From an uncultured Kangiella sp. (GTDB taxonomy: Bacteria; Pseudomonadota; Gammaproteobacteria; Enterobacterales; DSM-103792), in NCBI GenBank assembly GCA_946481205.1, contig CAMLNB010000098.1, positions 1 through 12,513 on the forward strand: 12,513 bases of DNA, read 5' to 3'. Below the pieces are notes generated by a model that was not told the origin of the DNA, ran no database searches, and was given only the letters and a program-made list of their open reading frames with translations. The position numbers and the translations under genes were made by a program. Of this stretch, positions 6,404 through 12,513 are shown in pieces; positions within the stretch are counted from its first letter, which is position 1; each line of letters starts with the position of its first letter.

Positions 6404-7243
6404 ATGCCTACACAAACCTGGCAACTGAACATCACCGAACCGGGCCTGATTGCCGTTGATCAGCTCGCGGAAAAGTCCGGCCTGCCGAAAGCGCGCATCA
6501 AGGATGCAATGAACAAAGGCGCAGCGTGGTTGAAGCGCAACGGCAAAGAGAAACGCCTGCGCCGCGCCAGTGCCGAGTTGTATCCCGGTGACCTGCTGTC
6601 GCTGCATTACGACACCCGTCTGCTGGCCTTGACGCCGCCGGAAGCAACCTTGCTCGCCGATGAAAAGCAGTACAGCGTCTGGGTCAAACCGGCCGGTGTG
6701 CTCGCGCAAGGCACCCGCGAAGGCGATCACTGCTCATTGCTGCGGATGGCCGAACTGCAATTGAATCGCGATGTGTTCTTGGTGCACCGGCTGGATCGCG
6801 AAGCGGCAGGGCTGATGTTGATTGCTCACACCGGCAAAGCCGCCGCTGCGCTATCGGCATTGTTTGCCGACCACACCGCTGGCGCGCAGGTGATCGACAA
6901 GCGTTATCAAGTGGAAGTGCGGGGTGAGTTGCCGGTGGAAGGGCATATCCAGAAGAAGCTGGATGGCAAACTGGCGAGCACCCATTTTCGGCGACTGGCA
7001 TTTGATTGCGAGCGCAATTCCTCACTGGCAGAAGTGTTGATCGATACCGGCCGCAAACATCAGATTCGTCGGCACCTTGCCGGCATCGGTTGTCCGGTTT
7101 TGGGCGATCCGCAGTATGGCGAGGGCAATTCCGATACGCGAGGCTTGCAGTTGTTTGCGGTGCAGCTGAGGTTTGTTTGCCCGCTGACGAGGCGAGGCAG
7201 GGATTATCGGTGGGCGCTGGAAGGTGCTTCCGATGCTGAGTAA
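6404..7243 (+). CDS. RluA-family RNA pseudouridine synthase
   Basis: This 279-residue enzyme should isomerise uridine to pseudouridine in tRNA or rRNA. The N-terminal region (about 12-70) resembles a small S4-type RNA-binding segment (LAEKSGLPKARIKDAMNKGA, then PGDLLSLHYD). The catalytic domain follows: VWVKPAGVLAQG at 92-103, and HRLDREAAGL at 128-137 with the catalytic Asp at 131. RKHQIRRHLAGIG is at 217-229 and GDPQYG at 234-239. The EAAG in the catalytic motif, in place of the usual TSG, marks a side branch of RluA, so I do not assign a target. The ATG directly follows the TGA of the methyltransferase gene with no spacer, and its own ribosome binding site is poor, in keeping with translational coupling. 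No T-rich terminator follows it; the next bases enter the repeat region. Confidence 0.9.
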   Translation: MPTQTWQLNITEPGLIAVDQLAEKSGLPKARIKDAMNKGAAWLKRNGKEKRLRRASAELYPGDLLSLHYDTRLLALTPPEATLLADEKQYSVWVKPAGVLAQGTREGDHCSLLRMAELQLNRDVFLVHRLDREAAGLMLIAHTGKAAAALSALFADHTAGAQVIDKRYQVEVRGELPVEGHIQKKLDGKLASTHFRRLAFDCERNSSLAEVLIDTGRKHQIRRHLAGIGCPVLGDPQYGEGNSDTRGLQLFAVQLRFVCPLTRRGRDYRWALEGASDAE

Positions 7244-7291
7244 GTTGTGCGTGTAGTTGGATTTGCCGGTTTGCGCACCGGCGGGCGCCTC

Positions 7292-7317
7292 ACTTTCTTT
7301 GCTCGTGCAAAGAAAGT
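7292..7317. repeat. Hairpin ACTTTCTTTGC / GCAAAGAAAGT, dispersed-repeat type
   Basis: An 11-base perfect inverted repeat (7292-7302 with 7307-7317) has the four-base loop TCGT, and is followed by TAAGCAAAGAAA, which partly repeats the right arm. I recognise this word family from intergenic regions of Xanthomonadaceae and other gammaproteobacteria, where it often produces spurious small predicted proteins. It may also help end transcription from either side. Confidence 0.7.
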
Positions 7318-7369
7318 AAGCAAAGAAACACGCCCCACGCGCCAGGATCGTTTTGTTGCCTCTGAGATA

Positions 7370-7492
7370 GCGCCCGGCGATTCGGTATTGTCGGCAACGG
7401 GCACGCAATGATGCGGCTCCTGCCTTATCAATGCTGCGCTGGCTATCCCTGCCAGCGCACCCGGCCGCCAATACCGAATCGCCGGCTGGCGC
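7370..7492. repeat. Nested palindromic intergenic element
   Basis: The 22-base arms 7374-7395 and 7464-7485 are inverted copies with one mismatch. The core CCGGCGATTCGGTATT is a perfect 16-base match. GCGC at 7370-7373 and 7489-7492 extends the stem past a three-base bulge. Inside, 7398-7406 and 7455-7463 match at seven of nine bases. A perfect inner hairpin TGCGCTGGC/GCCAGCGCA lies at 7435-7459 around a seven-base loop. The whole can fold as a long stem with a terminal hairpin. Confidence 0.75.
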
Positions 7493-7494
7493 GA

Positions 7495-7507
7495 ATGGGG
7501 ACCCCAT
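7495..7507. repeat. ATGGGG-A-CCCCAT palindrome
   Basis: This is a 13-base perfect inverted repeat with a single central base, immediately after the nested palindromic element. It may mark the end of that element. Confidence 0.5.
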
Positions 7508-7663
7508 GTTCTAGCTGAGTCGGTTGCTTCGGCCTTTCATTTCGTCATTCCGCGAAGGGGAAGAGCCCGTGATTTCCGGCAAGAACTGCTTCTGCCTGCA
7601 TTCTCATCGTCGCAGTGCAACGTTTCTTGCTGGTGTCGGCTGCGCCAGCAGTCTCGCTGCAGG

Positions 7664-8332
7664 TCACATCAAATTGCTGTGCAGGATTCGACTGGTAAAA
7701 CTGCGCCTTAGATAGAATCCGCGCGGTAAGGTTTTGACCAGCACCCCATCAGGGCCAATCGCATCGGTCAGGATGCTGGCATTCGCCGCTTTCGGTCGCA
7801 GCTGCAGGTACTCACCATGGTGGGCGCTGATGGTTTCGACTTCGCCGAGCTGTATCTTCTCGGCGATCTCTTCGTAATCACGTTGCAGTTGCGCTTCAGT
7901 TTCCGCGTCAGGTTGCCAGAGAAAGGCGCTGCCGATACGGCGTTCGGCCAGTGGCAGTTCATCGCGATCTTCTACCGGCAGCCAGAGCACATGCGACAGC
8001 TTGGCGCGCACGAGGCTGTGTTGCCAGGGCTGCATGTCGCCGGGCAGCAAATGCGCGACACAAACCCAGGTTGATTCGGTTGGTAGTCCGTCGCTGCCGA
8101 ATGGCAGCGTTTTCAATTCGATACCGAGTTCGGGGAAATCTGGCTGTGCCAGCGAGCCGCTGTTGGCGCCGAGCGCGCGTTCGATCAATTGGCCGAGCCA
8201 GCCTTTGTCGCGGCGCAGATCGGCTGGCGCGGTCACATCAAAACGCGCAGCGATGTCGGCCAGCGGCAACCCGGCAAGCGCGCGGGCGCGATCGAGCAGT
8301 TCGGTGACGGAGCGGGGTGGGGCGATGCGCAT
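7664..8332 (-). CDS. mutH: DNA mismatch repair endonuclease MutH
   Basis: MutH nicks the unmethylated strand at hemimethylated GATC sites when activated by MutS and MutL, directing repair to the new strand. This protein has 222 residues against 229 in E. coli. The catalytic triad spacing is exact: D65, E72 and K74 in DFPELGIELKT (E. coli D70, E77, K79). Other family blocks are RRDKGWLGQLIE (40-51), WVCVAHL (89-95), RAKLSHVLWLPVE (109-121), HHGEYLQLRPKAAN (171-184) and LPRGFYLRRSFTS (202-214). The start at 8332 lines up with the E. coli N-terminus but has no clear ribosome binding site. The gene begins 18 bases after the HAD phosphatase stop on the same strand, so the two are probably co-transcribed. 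Its presence implies a Dam methylase elsewhere in the genome. Confidence 0.96.
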   Translation of the reverse strand: MRIAPPRSVTELLDRARALAGLPLADIAARFDVTAPADLRRDKGWLGQLIERALGANSGSLAQPDFPELGIELKTLPFGSDGLPTESTWVCVAHLLPGDMQPWQHSLVRAKLSHVLWLPVEDRDELPLAERRIGSAFLWQPDAETEAQLQRDYEEIAEKIQLGEVETISAHHGEYLQLRPKAANASILTDAIGPDGVLVKTLPRGFYLRRSFTSRILHSNLM

Positions 8333-8350
8333 GGTTGAGCTGTTTTGTGC

Positions 8351-9025
8351 TTAACCGCGTTTCGGCGGCTCAGGTTGCAGCCAATCCAGAATCGGCCAAC
8401 CATTCTGCAGTGCGTGTTCGCGCAGGATGGCATCTGGCGTCACGGCATAAGGGAAATGGGCGTGCTGCAGCAGTGGCAGATCGTTGTGCGAGTCGCTGTA
8501 GAAATGCAGATCGACGCTGTCGATGCCTTCGGCGTCGCAGAACGCTTGCAGGCGCTGCACTTTGCCTTCACGAAAGCACGGAATTCCGGTCAGCTCGCCA
8601 GTGAAAACGCCGTCCTGCAGTTCCGGTTCGGTGGCAAGCAGATCGCCGACATCGAGCAGCTCGGCGCTGGCGGTGGCAACGAAGCGAGTGGTGGCGGTGA
8701 TGATCACGATGCGGTGACCGCGTTCGCGGTGCCAGTCGATACGCTCCATCGCTTTGCTGCGCAAACGTGGCGCGATGGACTGGGCGCCGAACTCGCGCCG
8801 CAGCTCGATCAGATCGCGTTCGCGTTTACCGACCAAGGGACCAAGCACCACACGGGCCGCCGCGTGGATATCGAGCCGGCCGGCGAGGTAGTCGGCAAAC
8901 AGGGCATCTTTGTTGCGCAAATGGTCGGCGCCGACCCAGCCGCGGGCAAACAGGAATTCAGCCCAGAGCTGGTCACTGTCGCCTTCCAGCAGGGTGTGAT
9001 CGAGATCGAACAACGCGAGAGTCAT
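8351..9025 (-). CDS. HAD-IB family phosphatase
   Basis: This 224-residue cytoplasmic enzyme is a Mg-dependent phosphatase of the HAD superfamily, subfamily IB (phosphoserine-phosphatase-like). Motif I is FDLDHT with nucleophile D7 and acid D9. Motif II is IIT (108-110). The motif III Lys is K155 in REGKV. Motif IV is YSDSHNDLPLL with D178 and D182. The helical cap lies between about 15 and 90. I recall HAD-IB proteins beside rppH in Pseudomonas, at least one of which was proposed to act as a histidinol-phosphate phosphatase. Here the gene is divergent from rppH and precedes mutH by 18 bases. The substrate cannot be read from the sequence. The ATG at 9025 lacks a clear ribosome binding site, but motif I sits at the usual distance from it. 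Confidence 0.88.
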   Translation of the reverse strand: MTLALFDLDHTLLEGDSDQLWAEFLFARGWVGADHLRNKDALFADYLAGRLDIHAAARVVLGPLVGKRERDLIELRREFGAQSIAPRLRSKAMERIDWHRERGHRIVIITATTRFVATASAELLDVGDLLATEPELQDGVFTGELTGIPCFREGKVQRLQAFCDAEGIDSVDLHFYSDSHNDLPLLQHAHFPYAVTPDAILREHALQNGWPILDWLQPEPPKRG

Positions 9026-9167
9026 GTGCTGCGGTACAGGTTCGGTGATTTAGACGGCTATTGCACCGCATCGTGGCGCGAAATGCACGCGTTGTCATCA
9101 AGGTGGTTGCTGCGTGACCGACCGTGTGGAAGAATCGGTCGCAAGTACAACCGGCTGGATTGCCGGC

Positions 9168-9740
9168 ATGATTGACGCGGAAGGTTATCGCGCCAACGTT
9201 GGTATCGTCATTTGCAACCGTGATGGCCAACTGTTCTGGGCGCGCCGCAAGGGTCACGATTCCTGGCAGTTTCCGCAAGGCGGGATCAATGCCGGCGAGT
9301 CGCCTGAGCAGGCGCTGTTCCGGGAACTGCGCGAAGAAACGGGGCTGACCCGTAATGAAGTCCGTGTGCTGGGCAGCACCCGCGACTGGTTGCGTTATCG
9401 GCTGCCGCAGAAATACATGCGGCACGATTCCAAACCCTTGTGTGTCGGCCAGAAGCAGCGCTGGTTTCTGCTGTTATTGACTGGCGACGAGAGCAAGGTC
9501 AATTTCTACGAAACCGATCACCCTGAGTTCGACGGCTGGATGTGGGTCAATTACTGGTACCCGGTCCGGCAGGTGATCGCGTTCAAGCGTGAAGTCTACC
9601 GTCAGGCGCTGGCGGAACTGCTGCCGTTTGCCGCGCAGCTGGCGCGCGGCGGTCCGGTGCCGAGCAATCGGCCCGAAGGCCAACGCCAAGAAGGCCAGTC
9701 GCAACAACGCGGCCACCATCGCCGGCGACGCAATCGCTGA
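9168..9740 (+). CDS. rppH: RNA pyrophosphohydrolase RppH
   Basis: RppH removes pyrophosphate from the 5' end of triphosphorylated RNAs and so starts RNase E-dependent mRNA decay. The protein has 190 residues. It opens with [20 protein letters not shown], almost the E. coli start. The Nudix box runs from G38 to L60, with E53, E56 and E57 at the same numbers as the E. coli catalytic residues. WLRYRLP (74-80), GQKQRWFLL (94-102), [18 protein letters not shown] (119-136) and FKREVY (139-144) follow. I chose the ATG at 9168 because it matches the family start; a GTG at 9114 would add 18 unrelated residues. Residues about 166-190 form a Gln/Arg/Gly-rich tail ending in HHRRRRNR, probably disordered. 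It is divergent from the HAD gene and ends before a strong terminator; no ptsP follows, unlike my recollection of Pseudomonas. Confidence 0.95.
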   Translation: MIDAEGYRANVGIVICNRDGQLFWARRKGHDSWQFPQGGINAGESPEQALFRELREETGLTRNEVRVLGSTRDWLRYRLPQKYMRHDSKPLCVGQKQRWFLLLLTGDESKVNFYETDHPEFDGWMWVNYWYPVRQVIAFKREVYRQALAELLPFAAQLARGGPVPSNRPEGQRQEGQSQQRGHHRRRRNR

Positions 9741-9755
9741 AACCATGACACTGAC

Positions 9756-9792
9756 AAACAAAAACGCGACCCGGGGGTCGCTTTTTTGTTTG
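9756..9792. terminator. Strong bidirectional terminator between rppH and the coiled-coil gene
   Basis: GCGACCC (9766-9772) pairs perfectly with GGGTCGC (9775-9781). An A-run precedes and a T-run (9782-9787) follows, and CAAAC/GTTTG flanks extend the pairing. It works on both strands and serves the two convergent genes ending at 9740 and 9810. Confidence 0.92.
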
Positions 9793-9809
9793 CAGATTGC
9801 TTGCCGCTC

Positions 9810-10790
9810 TTATGGCGCGAATTTTTTCCGCAGCATGTCATAGAGCCGCGCGGTTGCCGCCAGCTCGCCACCACTGAGTCGATCTTGTGATTGCAGTTTG
9901 CCCATCAGCTGTTCGACTTGCTCTTCGATGGTCAGCGGTTTTGGCGGTTCGACCGGTGCCGGCGCGGGGGCCGGTGCCGCAGTCGCTGCTGCCGCCGCGC
10001 CAGCGGCTTGCGGCTGACCCCACTGCAGATTCTTGAAGCTGTCTTGCAGTTCCTGTTGGCGGCGGCGATGAGCTTCTTCGGCGTCGTATTCGCGCTGCTT
10101 TTCCAGCCGCAGTTGCTCGGCTTCGTCGGCGGCGCGCTTGGCTTCGAGGCGCTTCTTCTCCTCGAACACTTTCATCCGTTGTTCCTGCACCAGCTTGGCT
10201 TGTTCGGCGATTTTGGCCGCTTCGGCGGTGGCGATGGCTTCCTGCGCTTTCAGCTTTTCGACTTCTTGCTGTTCTTTCTTCACCGCCACTTCTTGCTTGG
10301 CAATGGCATTGAAGTCATCGATGCGTTGAACCAGGGCGTGGTACATGCTTTTGACCCTCATTTGCAGGGCGGTCAGACCGTATTTTTGGTGGAAGTCGCC
10401 GGCTTCGGTCAGGAAGCGCAGTTCTTTGATCAAGCCTTCGACGAAGGCCGGCCGGAACCGCTGTTCCTTGTCGATCCGAGCCAGCGCCTCGTGGTAATGC
10501 CGGTGGGCATTTTGGTACCACTCGGCTTGACCGAGGTCGTCATCCTTGAGGTGAAACTGGCCGAGCGTCTTGGTGACTTCATCCCAGCTGAAATCCTCGC
10601 TGGCGCTGCGGGCGGAGAGCTCAGCGACCGCGGCTTTGAGCGTGTCGCGTTCCTTGTAGGTGGCTTTGAAGGTGTTCCAGGCCTGACCCGGATCCTCCTT
10701 GGCCAAATCGCGTAAATAGCCGAGGTGGCCGCGCCATTCACTGAGTCGCTGCTTCAAATCGGGTTTCTTGTCGTTGTTGTCGGAGGCCAT
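9810..10790 (-). CDS. Uncharacterised cytoplasmic coiled-coil protein
   Basis: I do not recognise this 326-residue protein. No signal peptide or membrane segment is seen. Residues 1-160 are charged and mostly helical, with conserved-looking aromatic stretches (WRGHLGYLRDLAKEDPGQAW at 19-38, then AEWYQNAHRHYHEALARI). Residues about 160-255 form a long Glu/Lys/Ala/Gln-rich coiled coil. Residues 260-285 are an Ala/Pro linker with alternating AP pairs. The last 40 residues form a short helical module (LTIEEQVEQLMGKLQ, then LSGGELAATARLYDMLRKKF). The architecture suggests a scaffold or elongated adaptor, but no enzyme motif is visible. The ATG at 10790 has no clear ribosome binding site. The hydrolase gene upstream ends 53 bases before it on the same strand, so an operon is possible. 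It stops at the terminator shared with rppH. Confidence 0.8.
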   Translation of the reverse strand: MASDNNDKKPDLKQRLSEWRGHLGYLRDLAKEDPGQAWNTFKATYKERDTLKAAVAELSARSASEDFSWDEVTKTLGQFHLKDDDLGQAEWYQNAHRHYHEALARIDKEQRFRPAFVEGLIKELRFLTEAGDFHQKYGLTALQMRVKSMYHALVQRIDDFNAIAKQEVAVKKEQQEVEKLKAQEAIATAEAAKIAEQAKLVQEQRMKVFEEKKRLEAKRAADEAEQLRLEKQREYDAEEAHRRRQQELQDSFKNLQWGQPQAAGAAAAATAAPAPAPAPVEPPKPLTIEEQVEQLMGKLQSQDRLSGGELAATARLYDMLRKKFAP

Positions 10791-10843
10791 TGGCGGATGC
10801 GGAGTGAGGTAAAACTGGGAAAGCAGTCACAGGATTAAAGCAG

Positions 10844-11869
10844 TCAGACCGCTGAATCGGCAAGCGCCCGTTGCAAAAGCTCGCTGACCCGGCGCTCGGA
10901 CCAACCGGTCAAAGACCAGTCGGTCACGAAGCCGCAGTGGCCGCCGTGGCGGGTGATCTCCAGGGTCAGCTGGGCCGGTTTGCGGATCGCTTGCCAGTCG
11001 GCGACCGGGATAACCGGGTCGTCGGCGGCGACAATGACGTGGGTCGGCGCCGGCAATGCGGCCAGCTTGGCTTCGGTCATGGCATAGCCATTGAGGTAGT
11101 CGAGCAGGCTTGGGTACTCGGTGTGCTGCTCGACAAAGTGCGCGGTCAGCGCGGTCAGGTTTGGCAAACGGCGCCAGCGGTCGTCGCGAAATTGCTCCGG
11201 GTGCACGGCGGCTTTGCGCTGCAGCGATTCCTTCCATTTGCGCAGAAAGTAGGCGCGGTACAGCAGCGGCCCGGTTTCCAACGCGCGCAGCGTTGCTGGC
11301 GGACTGATCACCGGGCAGACCGCGACCACTTGCTTGAGCGGTGCCTCGCGTAGCCGCAGCGAAACCCGCATGGCGAAGTTGCCGCCGAGCGAAAAACCGG
11401 CCAACGCCAGACTTGGCGGTTGCAAACGGTGCACTGCATCGAGCACGGCGAGCGCGACTTCTTCATCGCGGCAGGAATGGAACAACTCCGGATTGAGGTG
11501 ATGGCTGTCGCCGTGATCGCGCAGGTTCAACCGCAGCACATCGAAGCCGGCGTTGAACACTTCGGTGGCGGTGGCGAGCAGGTAAAGCGAATCGCTGGAG
11601 CCCTCCCAGCCGTGAATCAGCACGACCAAAGGCCGCTTGGCGACCGGTGGTTGATCTTGAACCGGGTGCTGCGACAGCCAGCCGAGCAGCTGGGCATCGC
11701 CAGCGTGCAGCAGCAGGCTGCGGCCGTTGTCGTGCAACACGCGAGCAGCCGCCTCGATGCGGGCACGCCGGTTGGGCAAGCGCGAGGCGATGCCCTGCAG
11801 ATGCGGATTGCGCAGCAGGCCACGTGGCGCGAAGCTGGAGGATAGCGATGAGGGCGCGAATGCAGTCAT
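10844..11869 (-). CDS. YheT-family alpha/beta hydrolase
   Basis: This 341-residue protein is a probable serine hydrolase of the YheT/ABHD1-3 group; E. coli YheT is about 340 residues. The family opening LLRNPHLQ is at 18-25. The oxyanion region VLIHGWEGSSDS is at 83-94. LRLNLRDHGDSHHLN is at 112-126. The nucleophile elbow is GFSLGGN with S160, the acid is probably D284 in AADDPVIP, and the histidine is H311 in HGGHCGF, so the triad is complete. The physiological substrate is not established; ester or acyl substrates are likely. The ATG at 11869 lies only seven bases after a TATAAT on the same strand, so the mRNA may have almost no leader. It is upstream of the coiled-coil gene and divergent from the thioesterase gene. 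Confidence 0.92.
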   Translation of the reverse strand: MTAFAPSSLSSSFAPRGLLRNPHLQGIASRLPNRRARIEAAARVLHDNGRSLLLHAGDAQLLGWLSQHPVQDQPPVAKRPLVVLIHGWEGSSDSLYLLATATEVFNAGFDVLRLNLRDHGDSHHLNPELFHSCRDEEVALAVLDAVHRLQPPSLALAGFSLGGNFAMRVSLRLREAPLKQVVAVCPVISPPATLRALETGPLLYRAYFLRKWKESLQRKAAVHPEQFRDDRWRRLPNLTALTAHFVEQHTEYPSLLDYLNGYAMTEAKLAALPAPTHVIVAADDPVIPVADWQAIRKPAQLTLEITRHGGHCGFVTDWSLTGWSERRVSELLQRALADSAV

Positions 11870-11876
11870 GCCGGCA

Positions 11877-11882
11877 ATTATA
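11877..11882 (-). promoter_or_regulatory. -10 box for the YheT-type hydrolase, possibly leaderless
   Basis: A perfect minus-strand TATAAT ends seven bases before the ATG at 11869. A partial -35, ATGACC (11906-11901), lies 18 bases upstream. With normal spacing transcription would begin at or one base before the start codon, which would explain the missing ribosome binding site. Confidence 0.5.
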
Positions 11883-11904
11883 CGGAGCGTGTACCGAATG
11901 GGTC

Positions 11905-11931
11905 ATGCCAATCCGCTACAATCTTTGGCAT
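11905..11931 (+). promoter_or_regulatory. Putative promoter and inverted repeat before the thioesterase gene
   Basis: TACAAT at 11917-11922 is a plausible -10 box about 37 bases before the ATG at 11960. It lies inside an inverted repeat, ATGCCA (11905-11910) and TGGCAT (11926-11931), that could be an operator. A 10-base palindrome, ATGTCGACAT, follows at 11934-11943. No good -35 was found. Confidence 0.35.
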
Positions 11932-11959
11932 CGATGTCGACATTGACGGGCGAGTGGCC

Positions 11960-12439
11960 ATGGCAGCCAAAACAGCAGAACAACAGGCGGTTGCACAGCA
12001 TCTGGCCAATCTGGTCGAGAGTTTTTCCAAACACATTCCGTTTCACCGAACCGTCGGTCTGCATTTTGACCAGGTCGACAGCGAACGCTGCGTGCTGCGG
12101 TTTGCATCGCGCGCCGAGCTGATCGGCAATTATGTGCAGGGCATTCTGCATGGCGGCGTCATCGCCACCGTGCTTGATGTTGCCGGCGGCACCATGGCGG
12201 CGGTCGGCCTGATCCACAAACACGGCCACGCCAGCGAGGAGGAGATCCGCGAGCGGTTGTCGAAACTCGGTACCATCGATCTGCGCATCGATTATTTGCG
12301 TCCGGGTCGCGGCGCGGCGTTTCGCGCCGAGGCGGTGCTGCTGCGCGGTGGCAACAAGGTCGCGGTCGCGCGCATGGAGCTGTACAACGACAGCGAGGAA
12401 TTGATCGCTGTCGGGACCGGCACCTATCTGGTTGGTTGA
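11960..12439 (+). CDS. YigI/PaaI-like hotdog acyl-CoA thioesterase
   Basis: This 159-residue hotdog-fold protein probably hydrolyses acyl-CoA. IPFHRTVGLHFDQV (about 26-39) opens the domain. The signature NYVQGILHGGVIATVLDVAGG lies at about 57-77, with HGG at 64-66 and the catalytic-type Asp at 73 in LDVAGG. RIDYLRPGRG and a closing GTGTYLVG follow, as in the family. E. coli YigI, a medium/long-chain acyl-CoA thioesterase, is of similar length, and the rarD-like gene that follows repeats the yigI/rarD neighbourhood of E. coli, so orthology to YigI is plausible. I use the ATG at 11960; a GTG two codons upstream (11954) is equally in frame and the choice is open. A run of eight T follows the stop, but no hairpin precedes it, so I do not call a terminator. 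Confidence 0.88.
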   Translation: MAAKTAEQQAVAQHLANLVESFSKHIPFHRTVGLHFDQVDSERCVLRFASRAELIGNYVQGILHGGVIATVLDVAGGTMAAVGLIHKHGHASEEEIRERLSKLGTIDLRIDYLRPGRGAAFRAEAVLLRGGNKVAVARMELYNDSEELIAVGTGTYLVG

Positions 12440-12467
12440 AGCTGTTTTTTTTCCCGACTGAGTGAGC

Positions 12468-12513
12468 ATGACTGAACATCGACGCGGTCTGTTATTGGCA
12501 GGCAGCGCCTATC
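12468..12513 (+). CDS. rarD: Start of a RarD-like DMT-family transporter (partial)
   Basis: Only 15 codons are in the window: MTEHRRGLLLAGSAY. They resemble the RarD N-terminus (a short polar lead, then RxGxLLAxxAY before the first membrane helix). The gene follows the YigI-like thioesterase by 28 bases on the same strand, as expected for the yigI/rarD neighbourhood. The call rests on a very short stretch plus context. RarD belongs to the EamA/DMT membrane transporter superfamily; its substrate is not settled. Confidence 0.5.
   Translation, partial: MTEHRRGLLLAGSAY

Larger units (their letters stand above)
7244..7663. other. Gene-free repeat-rich intergenic region
   Basis: This 420-base gap lies between the convergent pseudouridine synthase and mutH genes. 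I see no convincing gene in it. It holds a hairpin at 7292-7317, a nested palindrome at 7370-7492 and a small palindrome at 7495-7507, listed separately. The stretch 7540-7580 includes CGTCATTCCGCGAAG, which resembles a degraded copy of another short dispersed repeat. The remainder (about 7580-7663) shows nothing I can name. Confidence 0.7.

Noticed and set aside
5987..6730. Minus-strand frame of 247 codons opposite the methyltransferase and pseudouridine synthase genes
   Set aside because: It is antisense to two genes with intact family motifs and has none of its own.
7022..7507. Minus-strand frame of 161 codons through the palindromic region
   Set aside because: It runs from repeat DNA into the antisense of the pseudouridine synthase gene. 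Similar small predicted proteins commonly arise from this repeat type.
8345..9175. Plus-strand frame of 276 codons opposite the HAD phosphatase gene
   Set aside because: The opposite strand carries all HAD motifs; this frame shows no known motif.
9891..10715. Plus-strand frame of 274 codons rich in Phe, Leu and Gly
   Set aside because: It is the antisense of the coiled-coil gene; antisense of Glu/Lys/Ala codons gives Phe/Leu/Arg-rich text that only mimics membrane helices.
12444..12452. T-run after the thioesterase gene as a terminator
   Set aside because: No stable hairpin precedes it, and the next gene begins within 30 bases on the same strand.

Overview
The window looks like chromosomal core DNA from a moderately high-GC gammaproteobacterium. 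The best lineage clues are mutH, which is restricted to the Dam-methylating part of the Gammaproteobacteria, an rppH whose residue numbering matches the E. coli enzyme, a Rof-type Rho inhibitor, and a yigI-like thioesterase followed by the start of a rarD-like gene, a neighbourhood also known from E. coli. No phage, IS element, integrase, CRISPR array, tRNA or rRNA was seen. I cannot name the genus.

Layout, left to right. 1-2457 is a leftward block: a bidirectional terminator, a small His/Lys-rich lipoprotein, a PAS-GGDEF diguanylate cyclase, and an ATGA-overlapping pair of small secreted proteins (a basic DUF3106-type repeat protein and a strongly acidic partner). A 230-base divergent region with an operator-like inverted repeat separates these from a rightward putative outer-membrane beta-barrel gene (2688-3578) and rlmI (3612-4817). 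rlmI converges on a leftward rof gene. Divergent from rof, with a clear TATAAT box, are a class I methyltransferase and an RluA-type pseudouridine synthase with directly abutting stop and start codons. The only long gene-free stretch (7244-7663) holds nested palindromes that look like dispersed intergenic repeats. Then come leftward mutH and a HAD-IB phosphatase gene, divergent from rppH, which ends at a strong bidirectional terminator shared with a leftward coiled-coil protein of unknown family. A YheT-type alpha/beta hydrolase lies upstream of that gene on the same strand. It is divergent from a hotdog thioesterase, and the window ends in the first codons of a rarD-like transporter.

Functional themes are RNA metabolism (RlmI, a second methyltransferase, a pseudouridine synthase, Rof, RppH), DNA mismatch repair (MutH), and envelope or signalling functions (lipoprotein, DUF3106 pair, beta-barrel, diguanylate cyclase). 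I found no convincing new defence or mobile system. The less explained items are the oppositely charged secreted pair lacking its usual sigma-factor neighbours, the nested palindromic repeat, the methyltransferase/pseudouridine synthase pair, and the uncharacterised coiled-coil protein.
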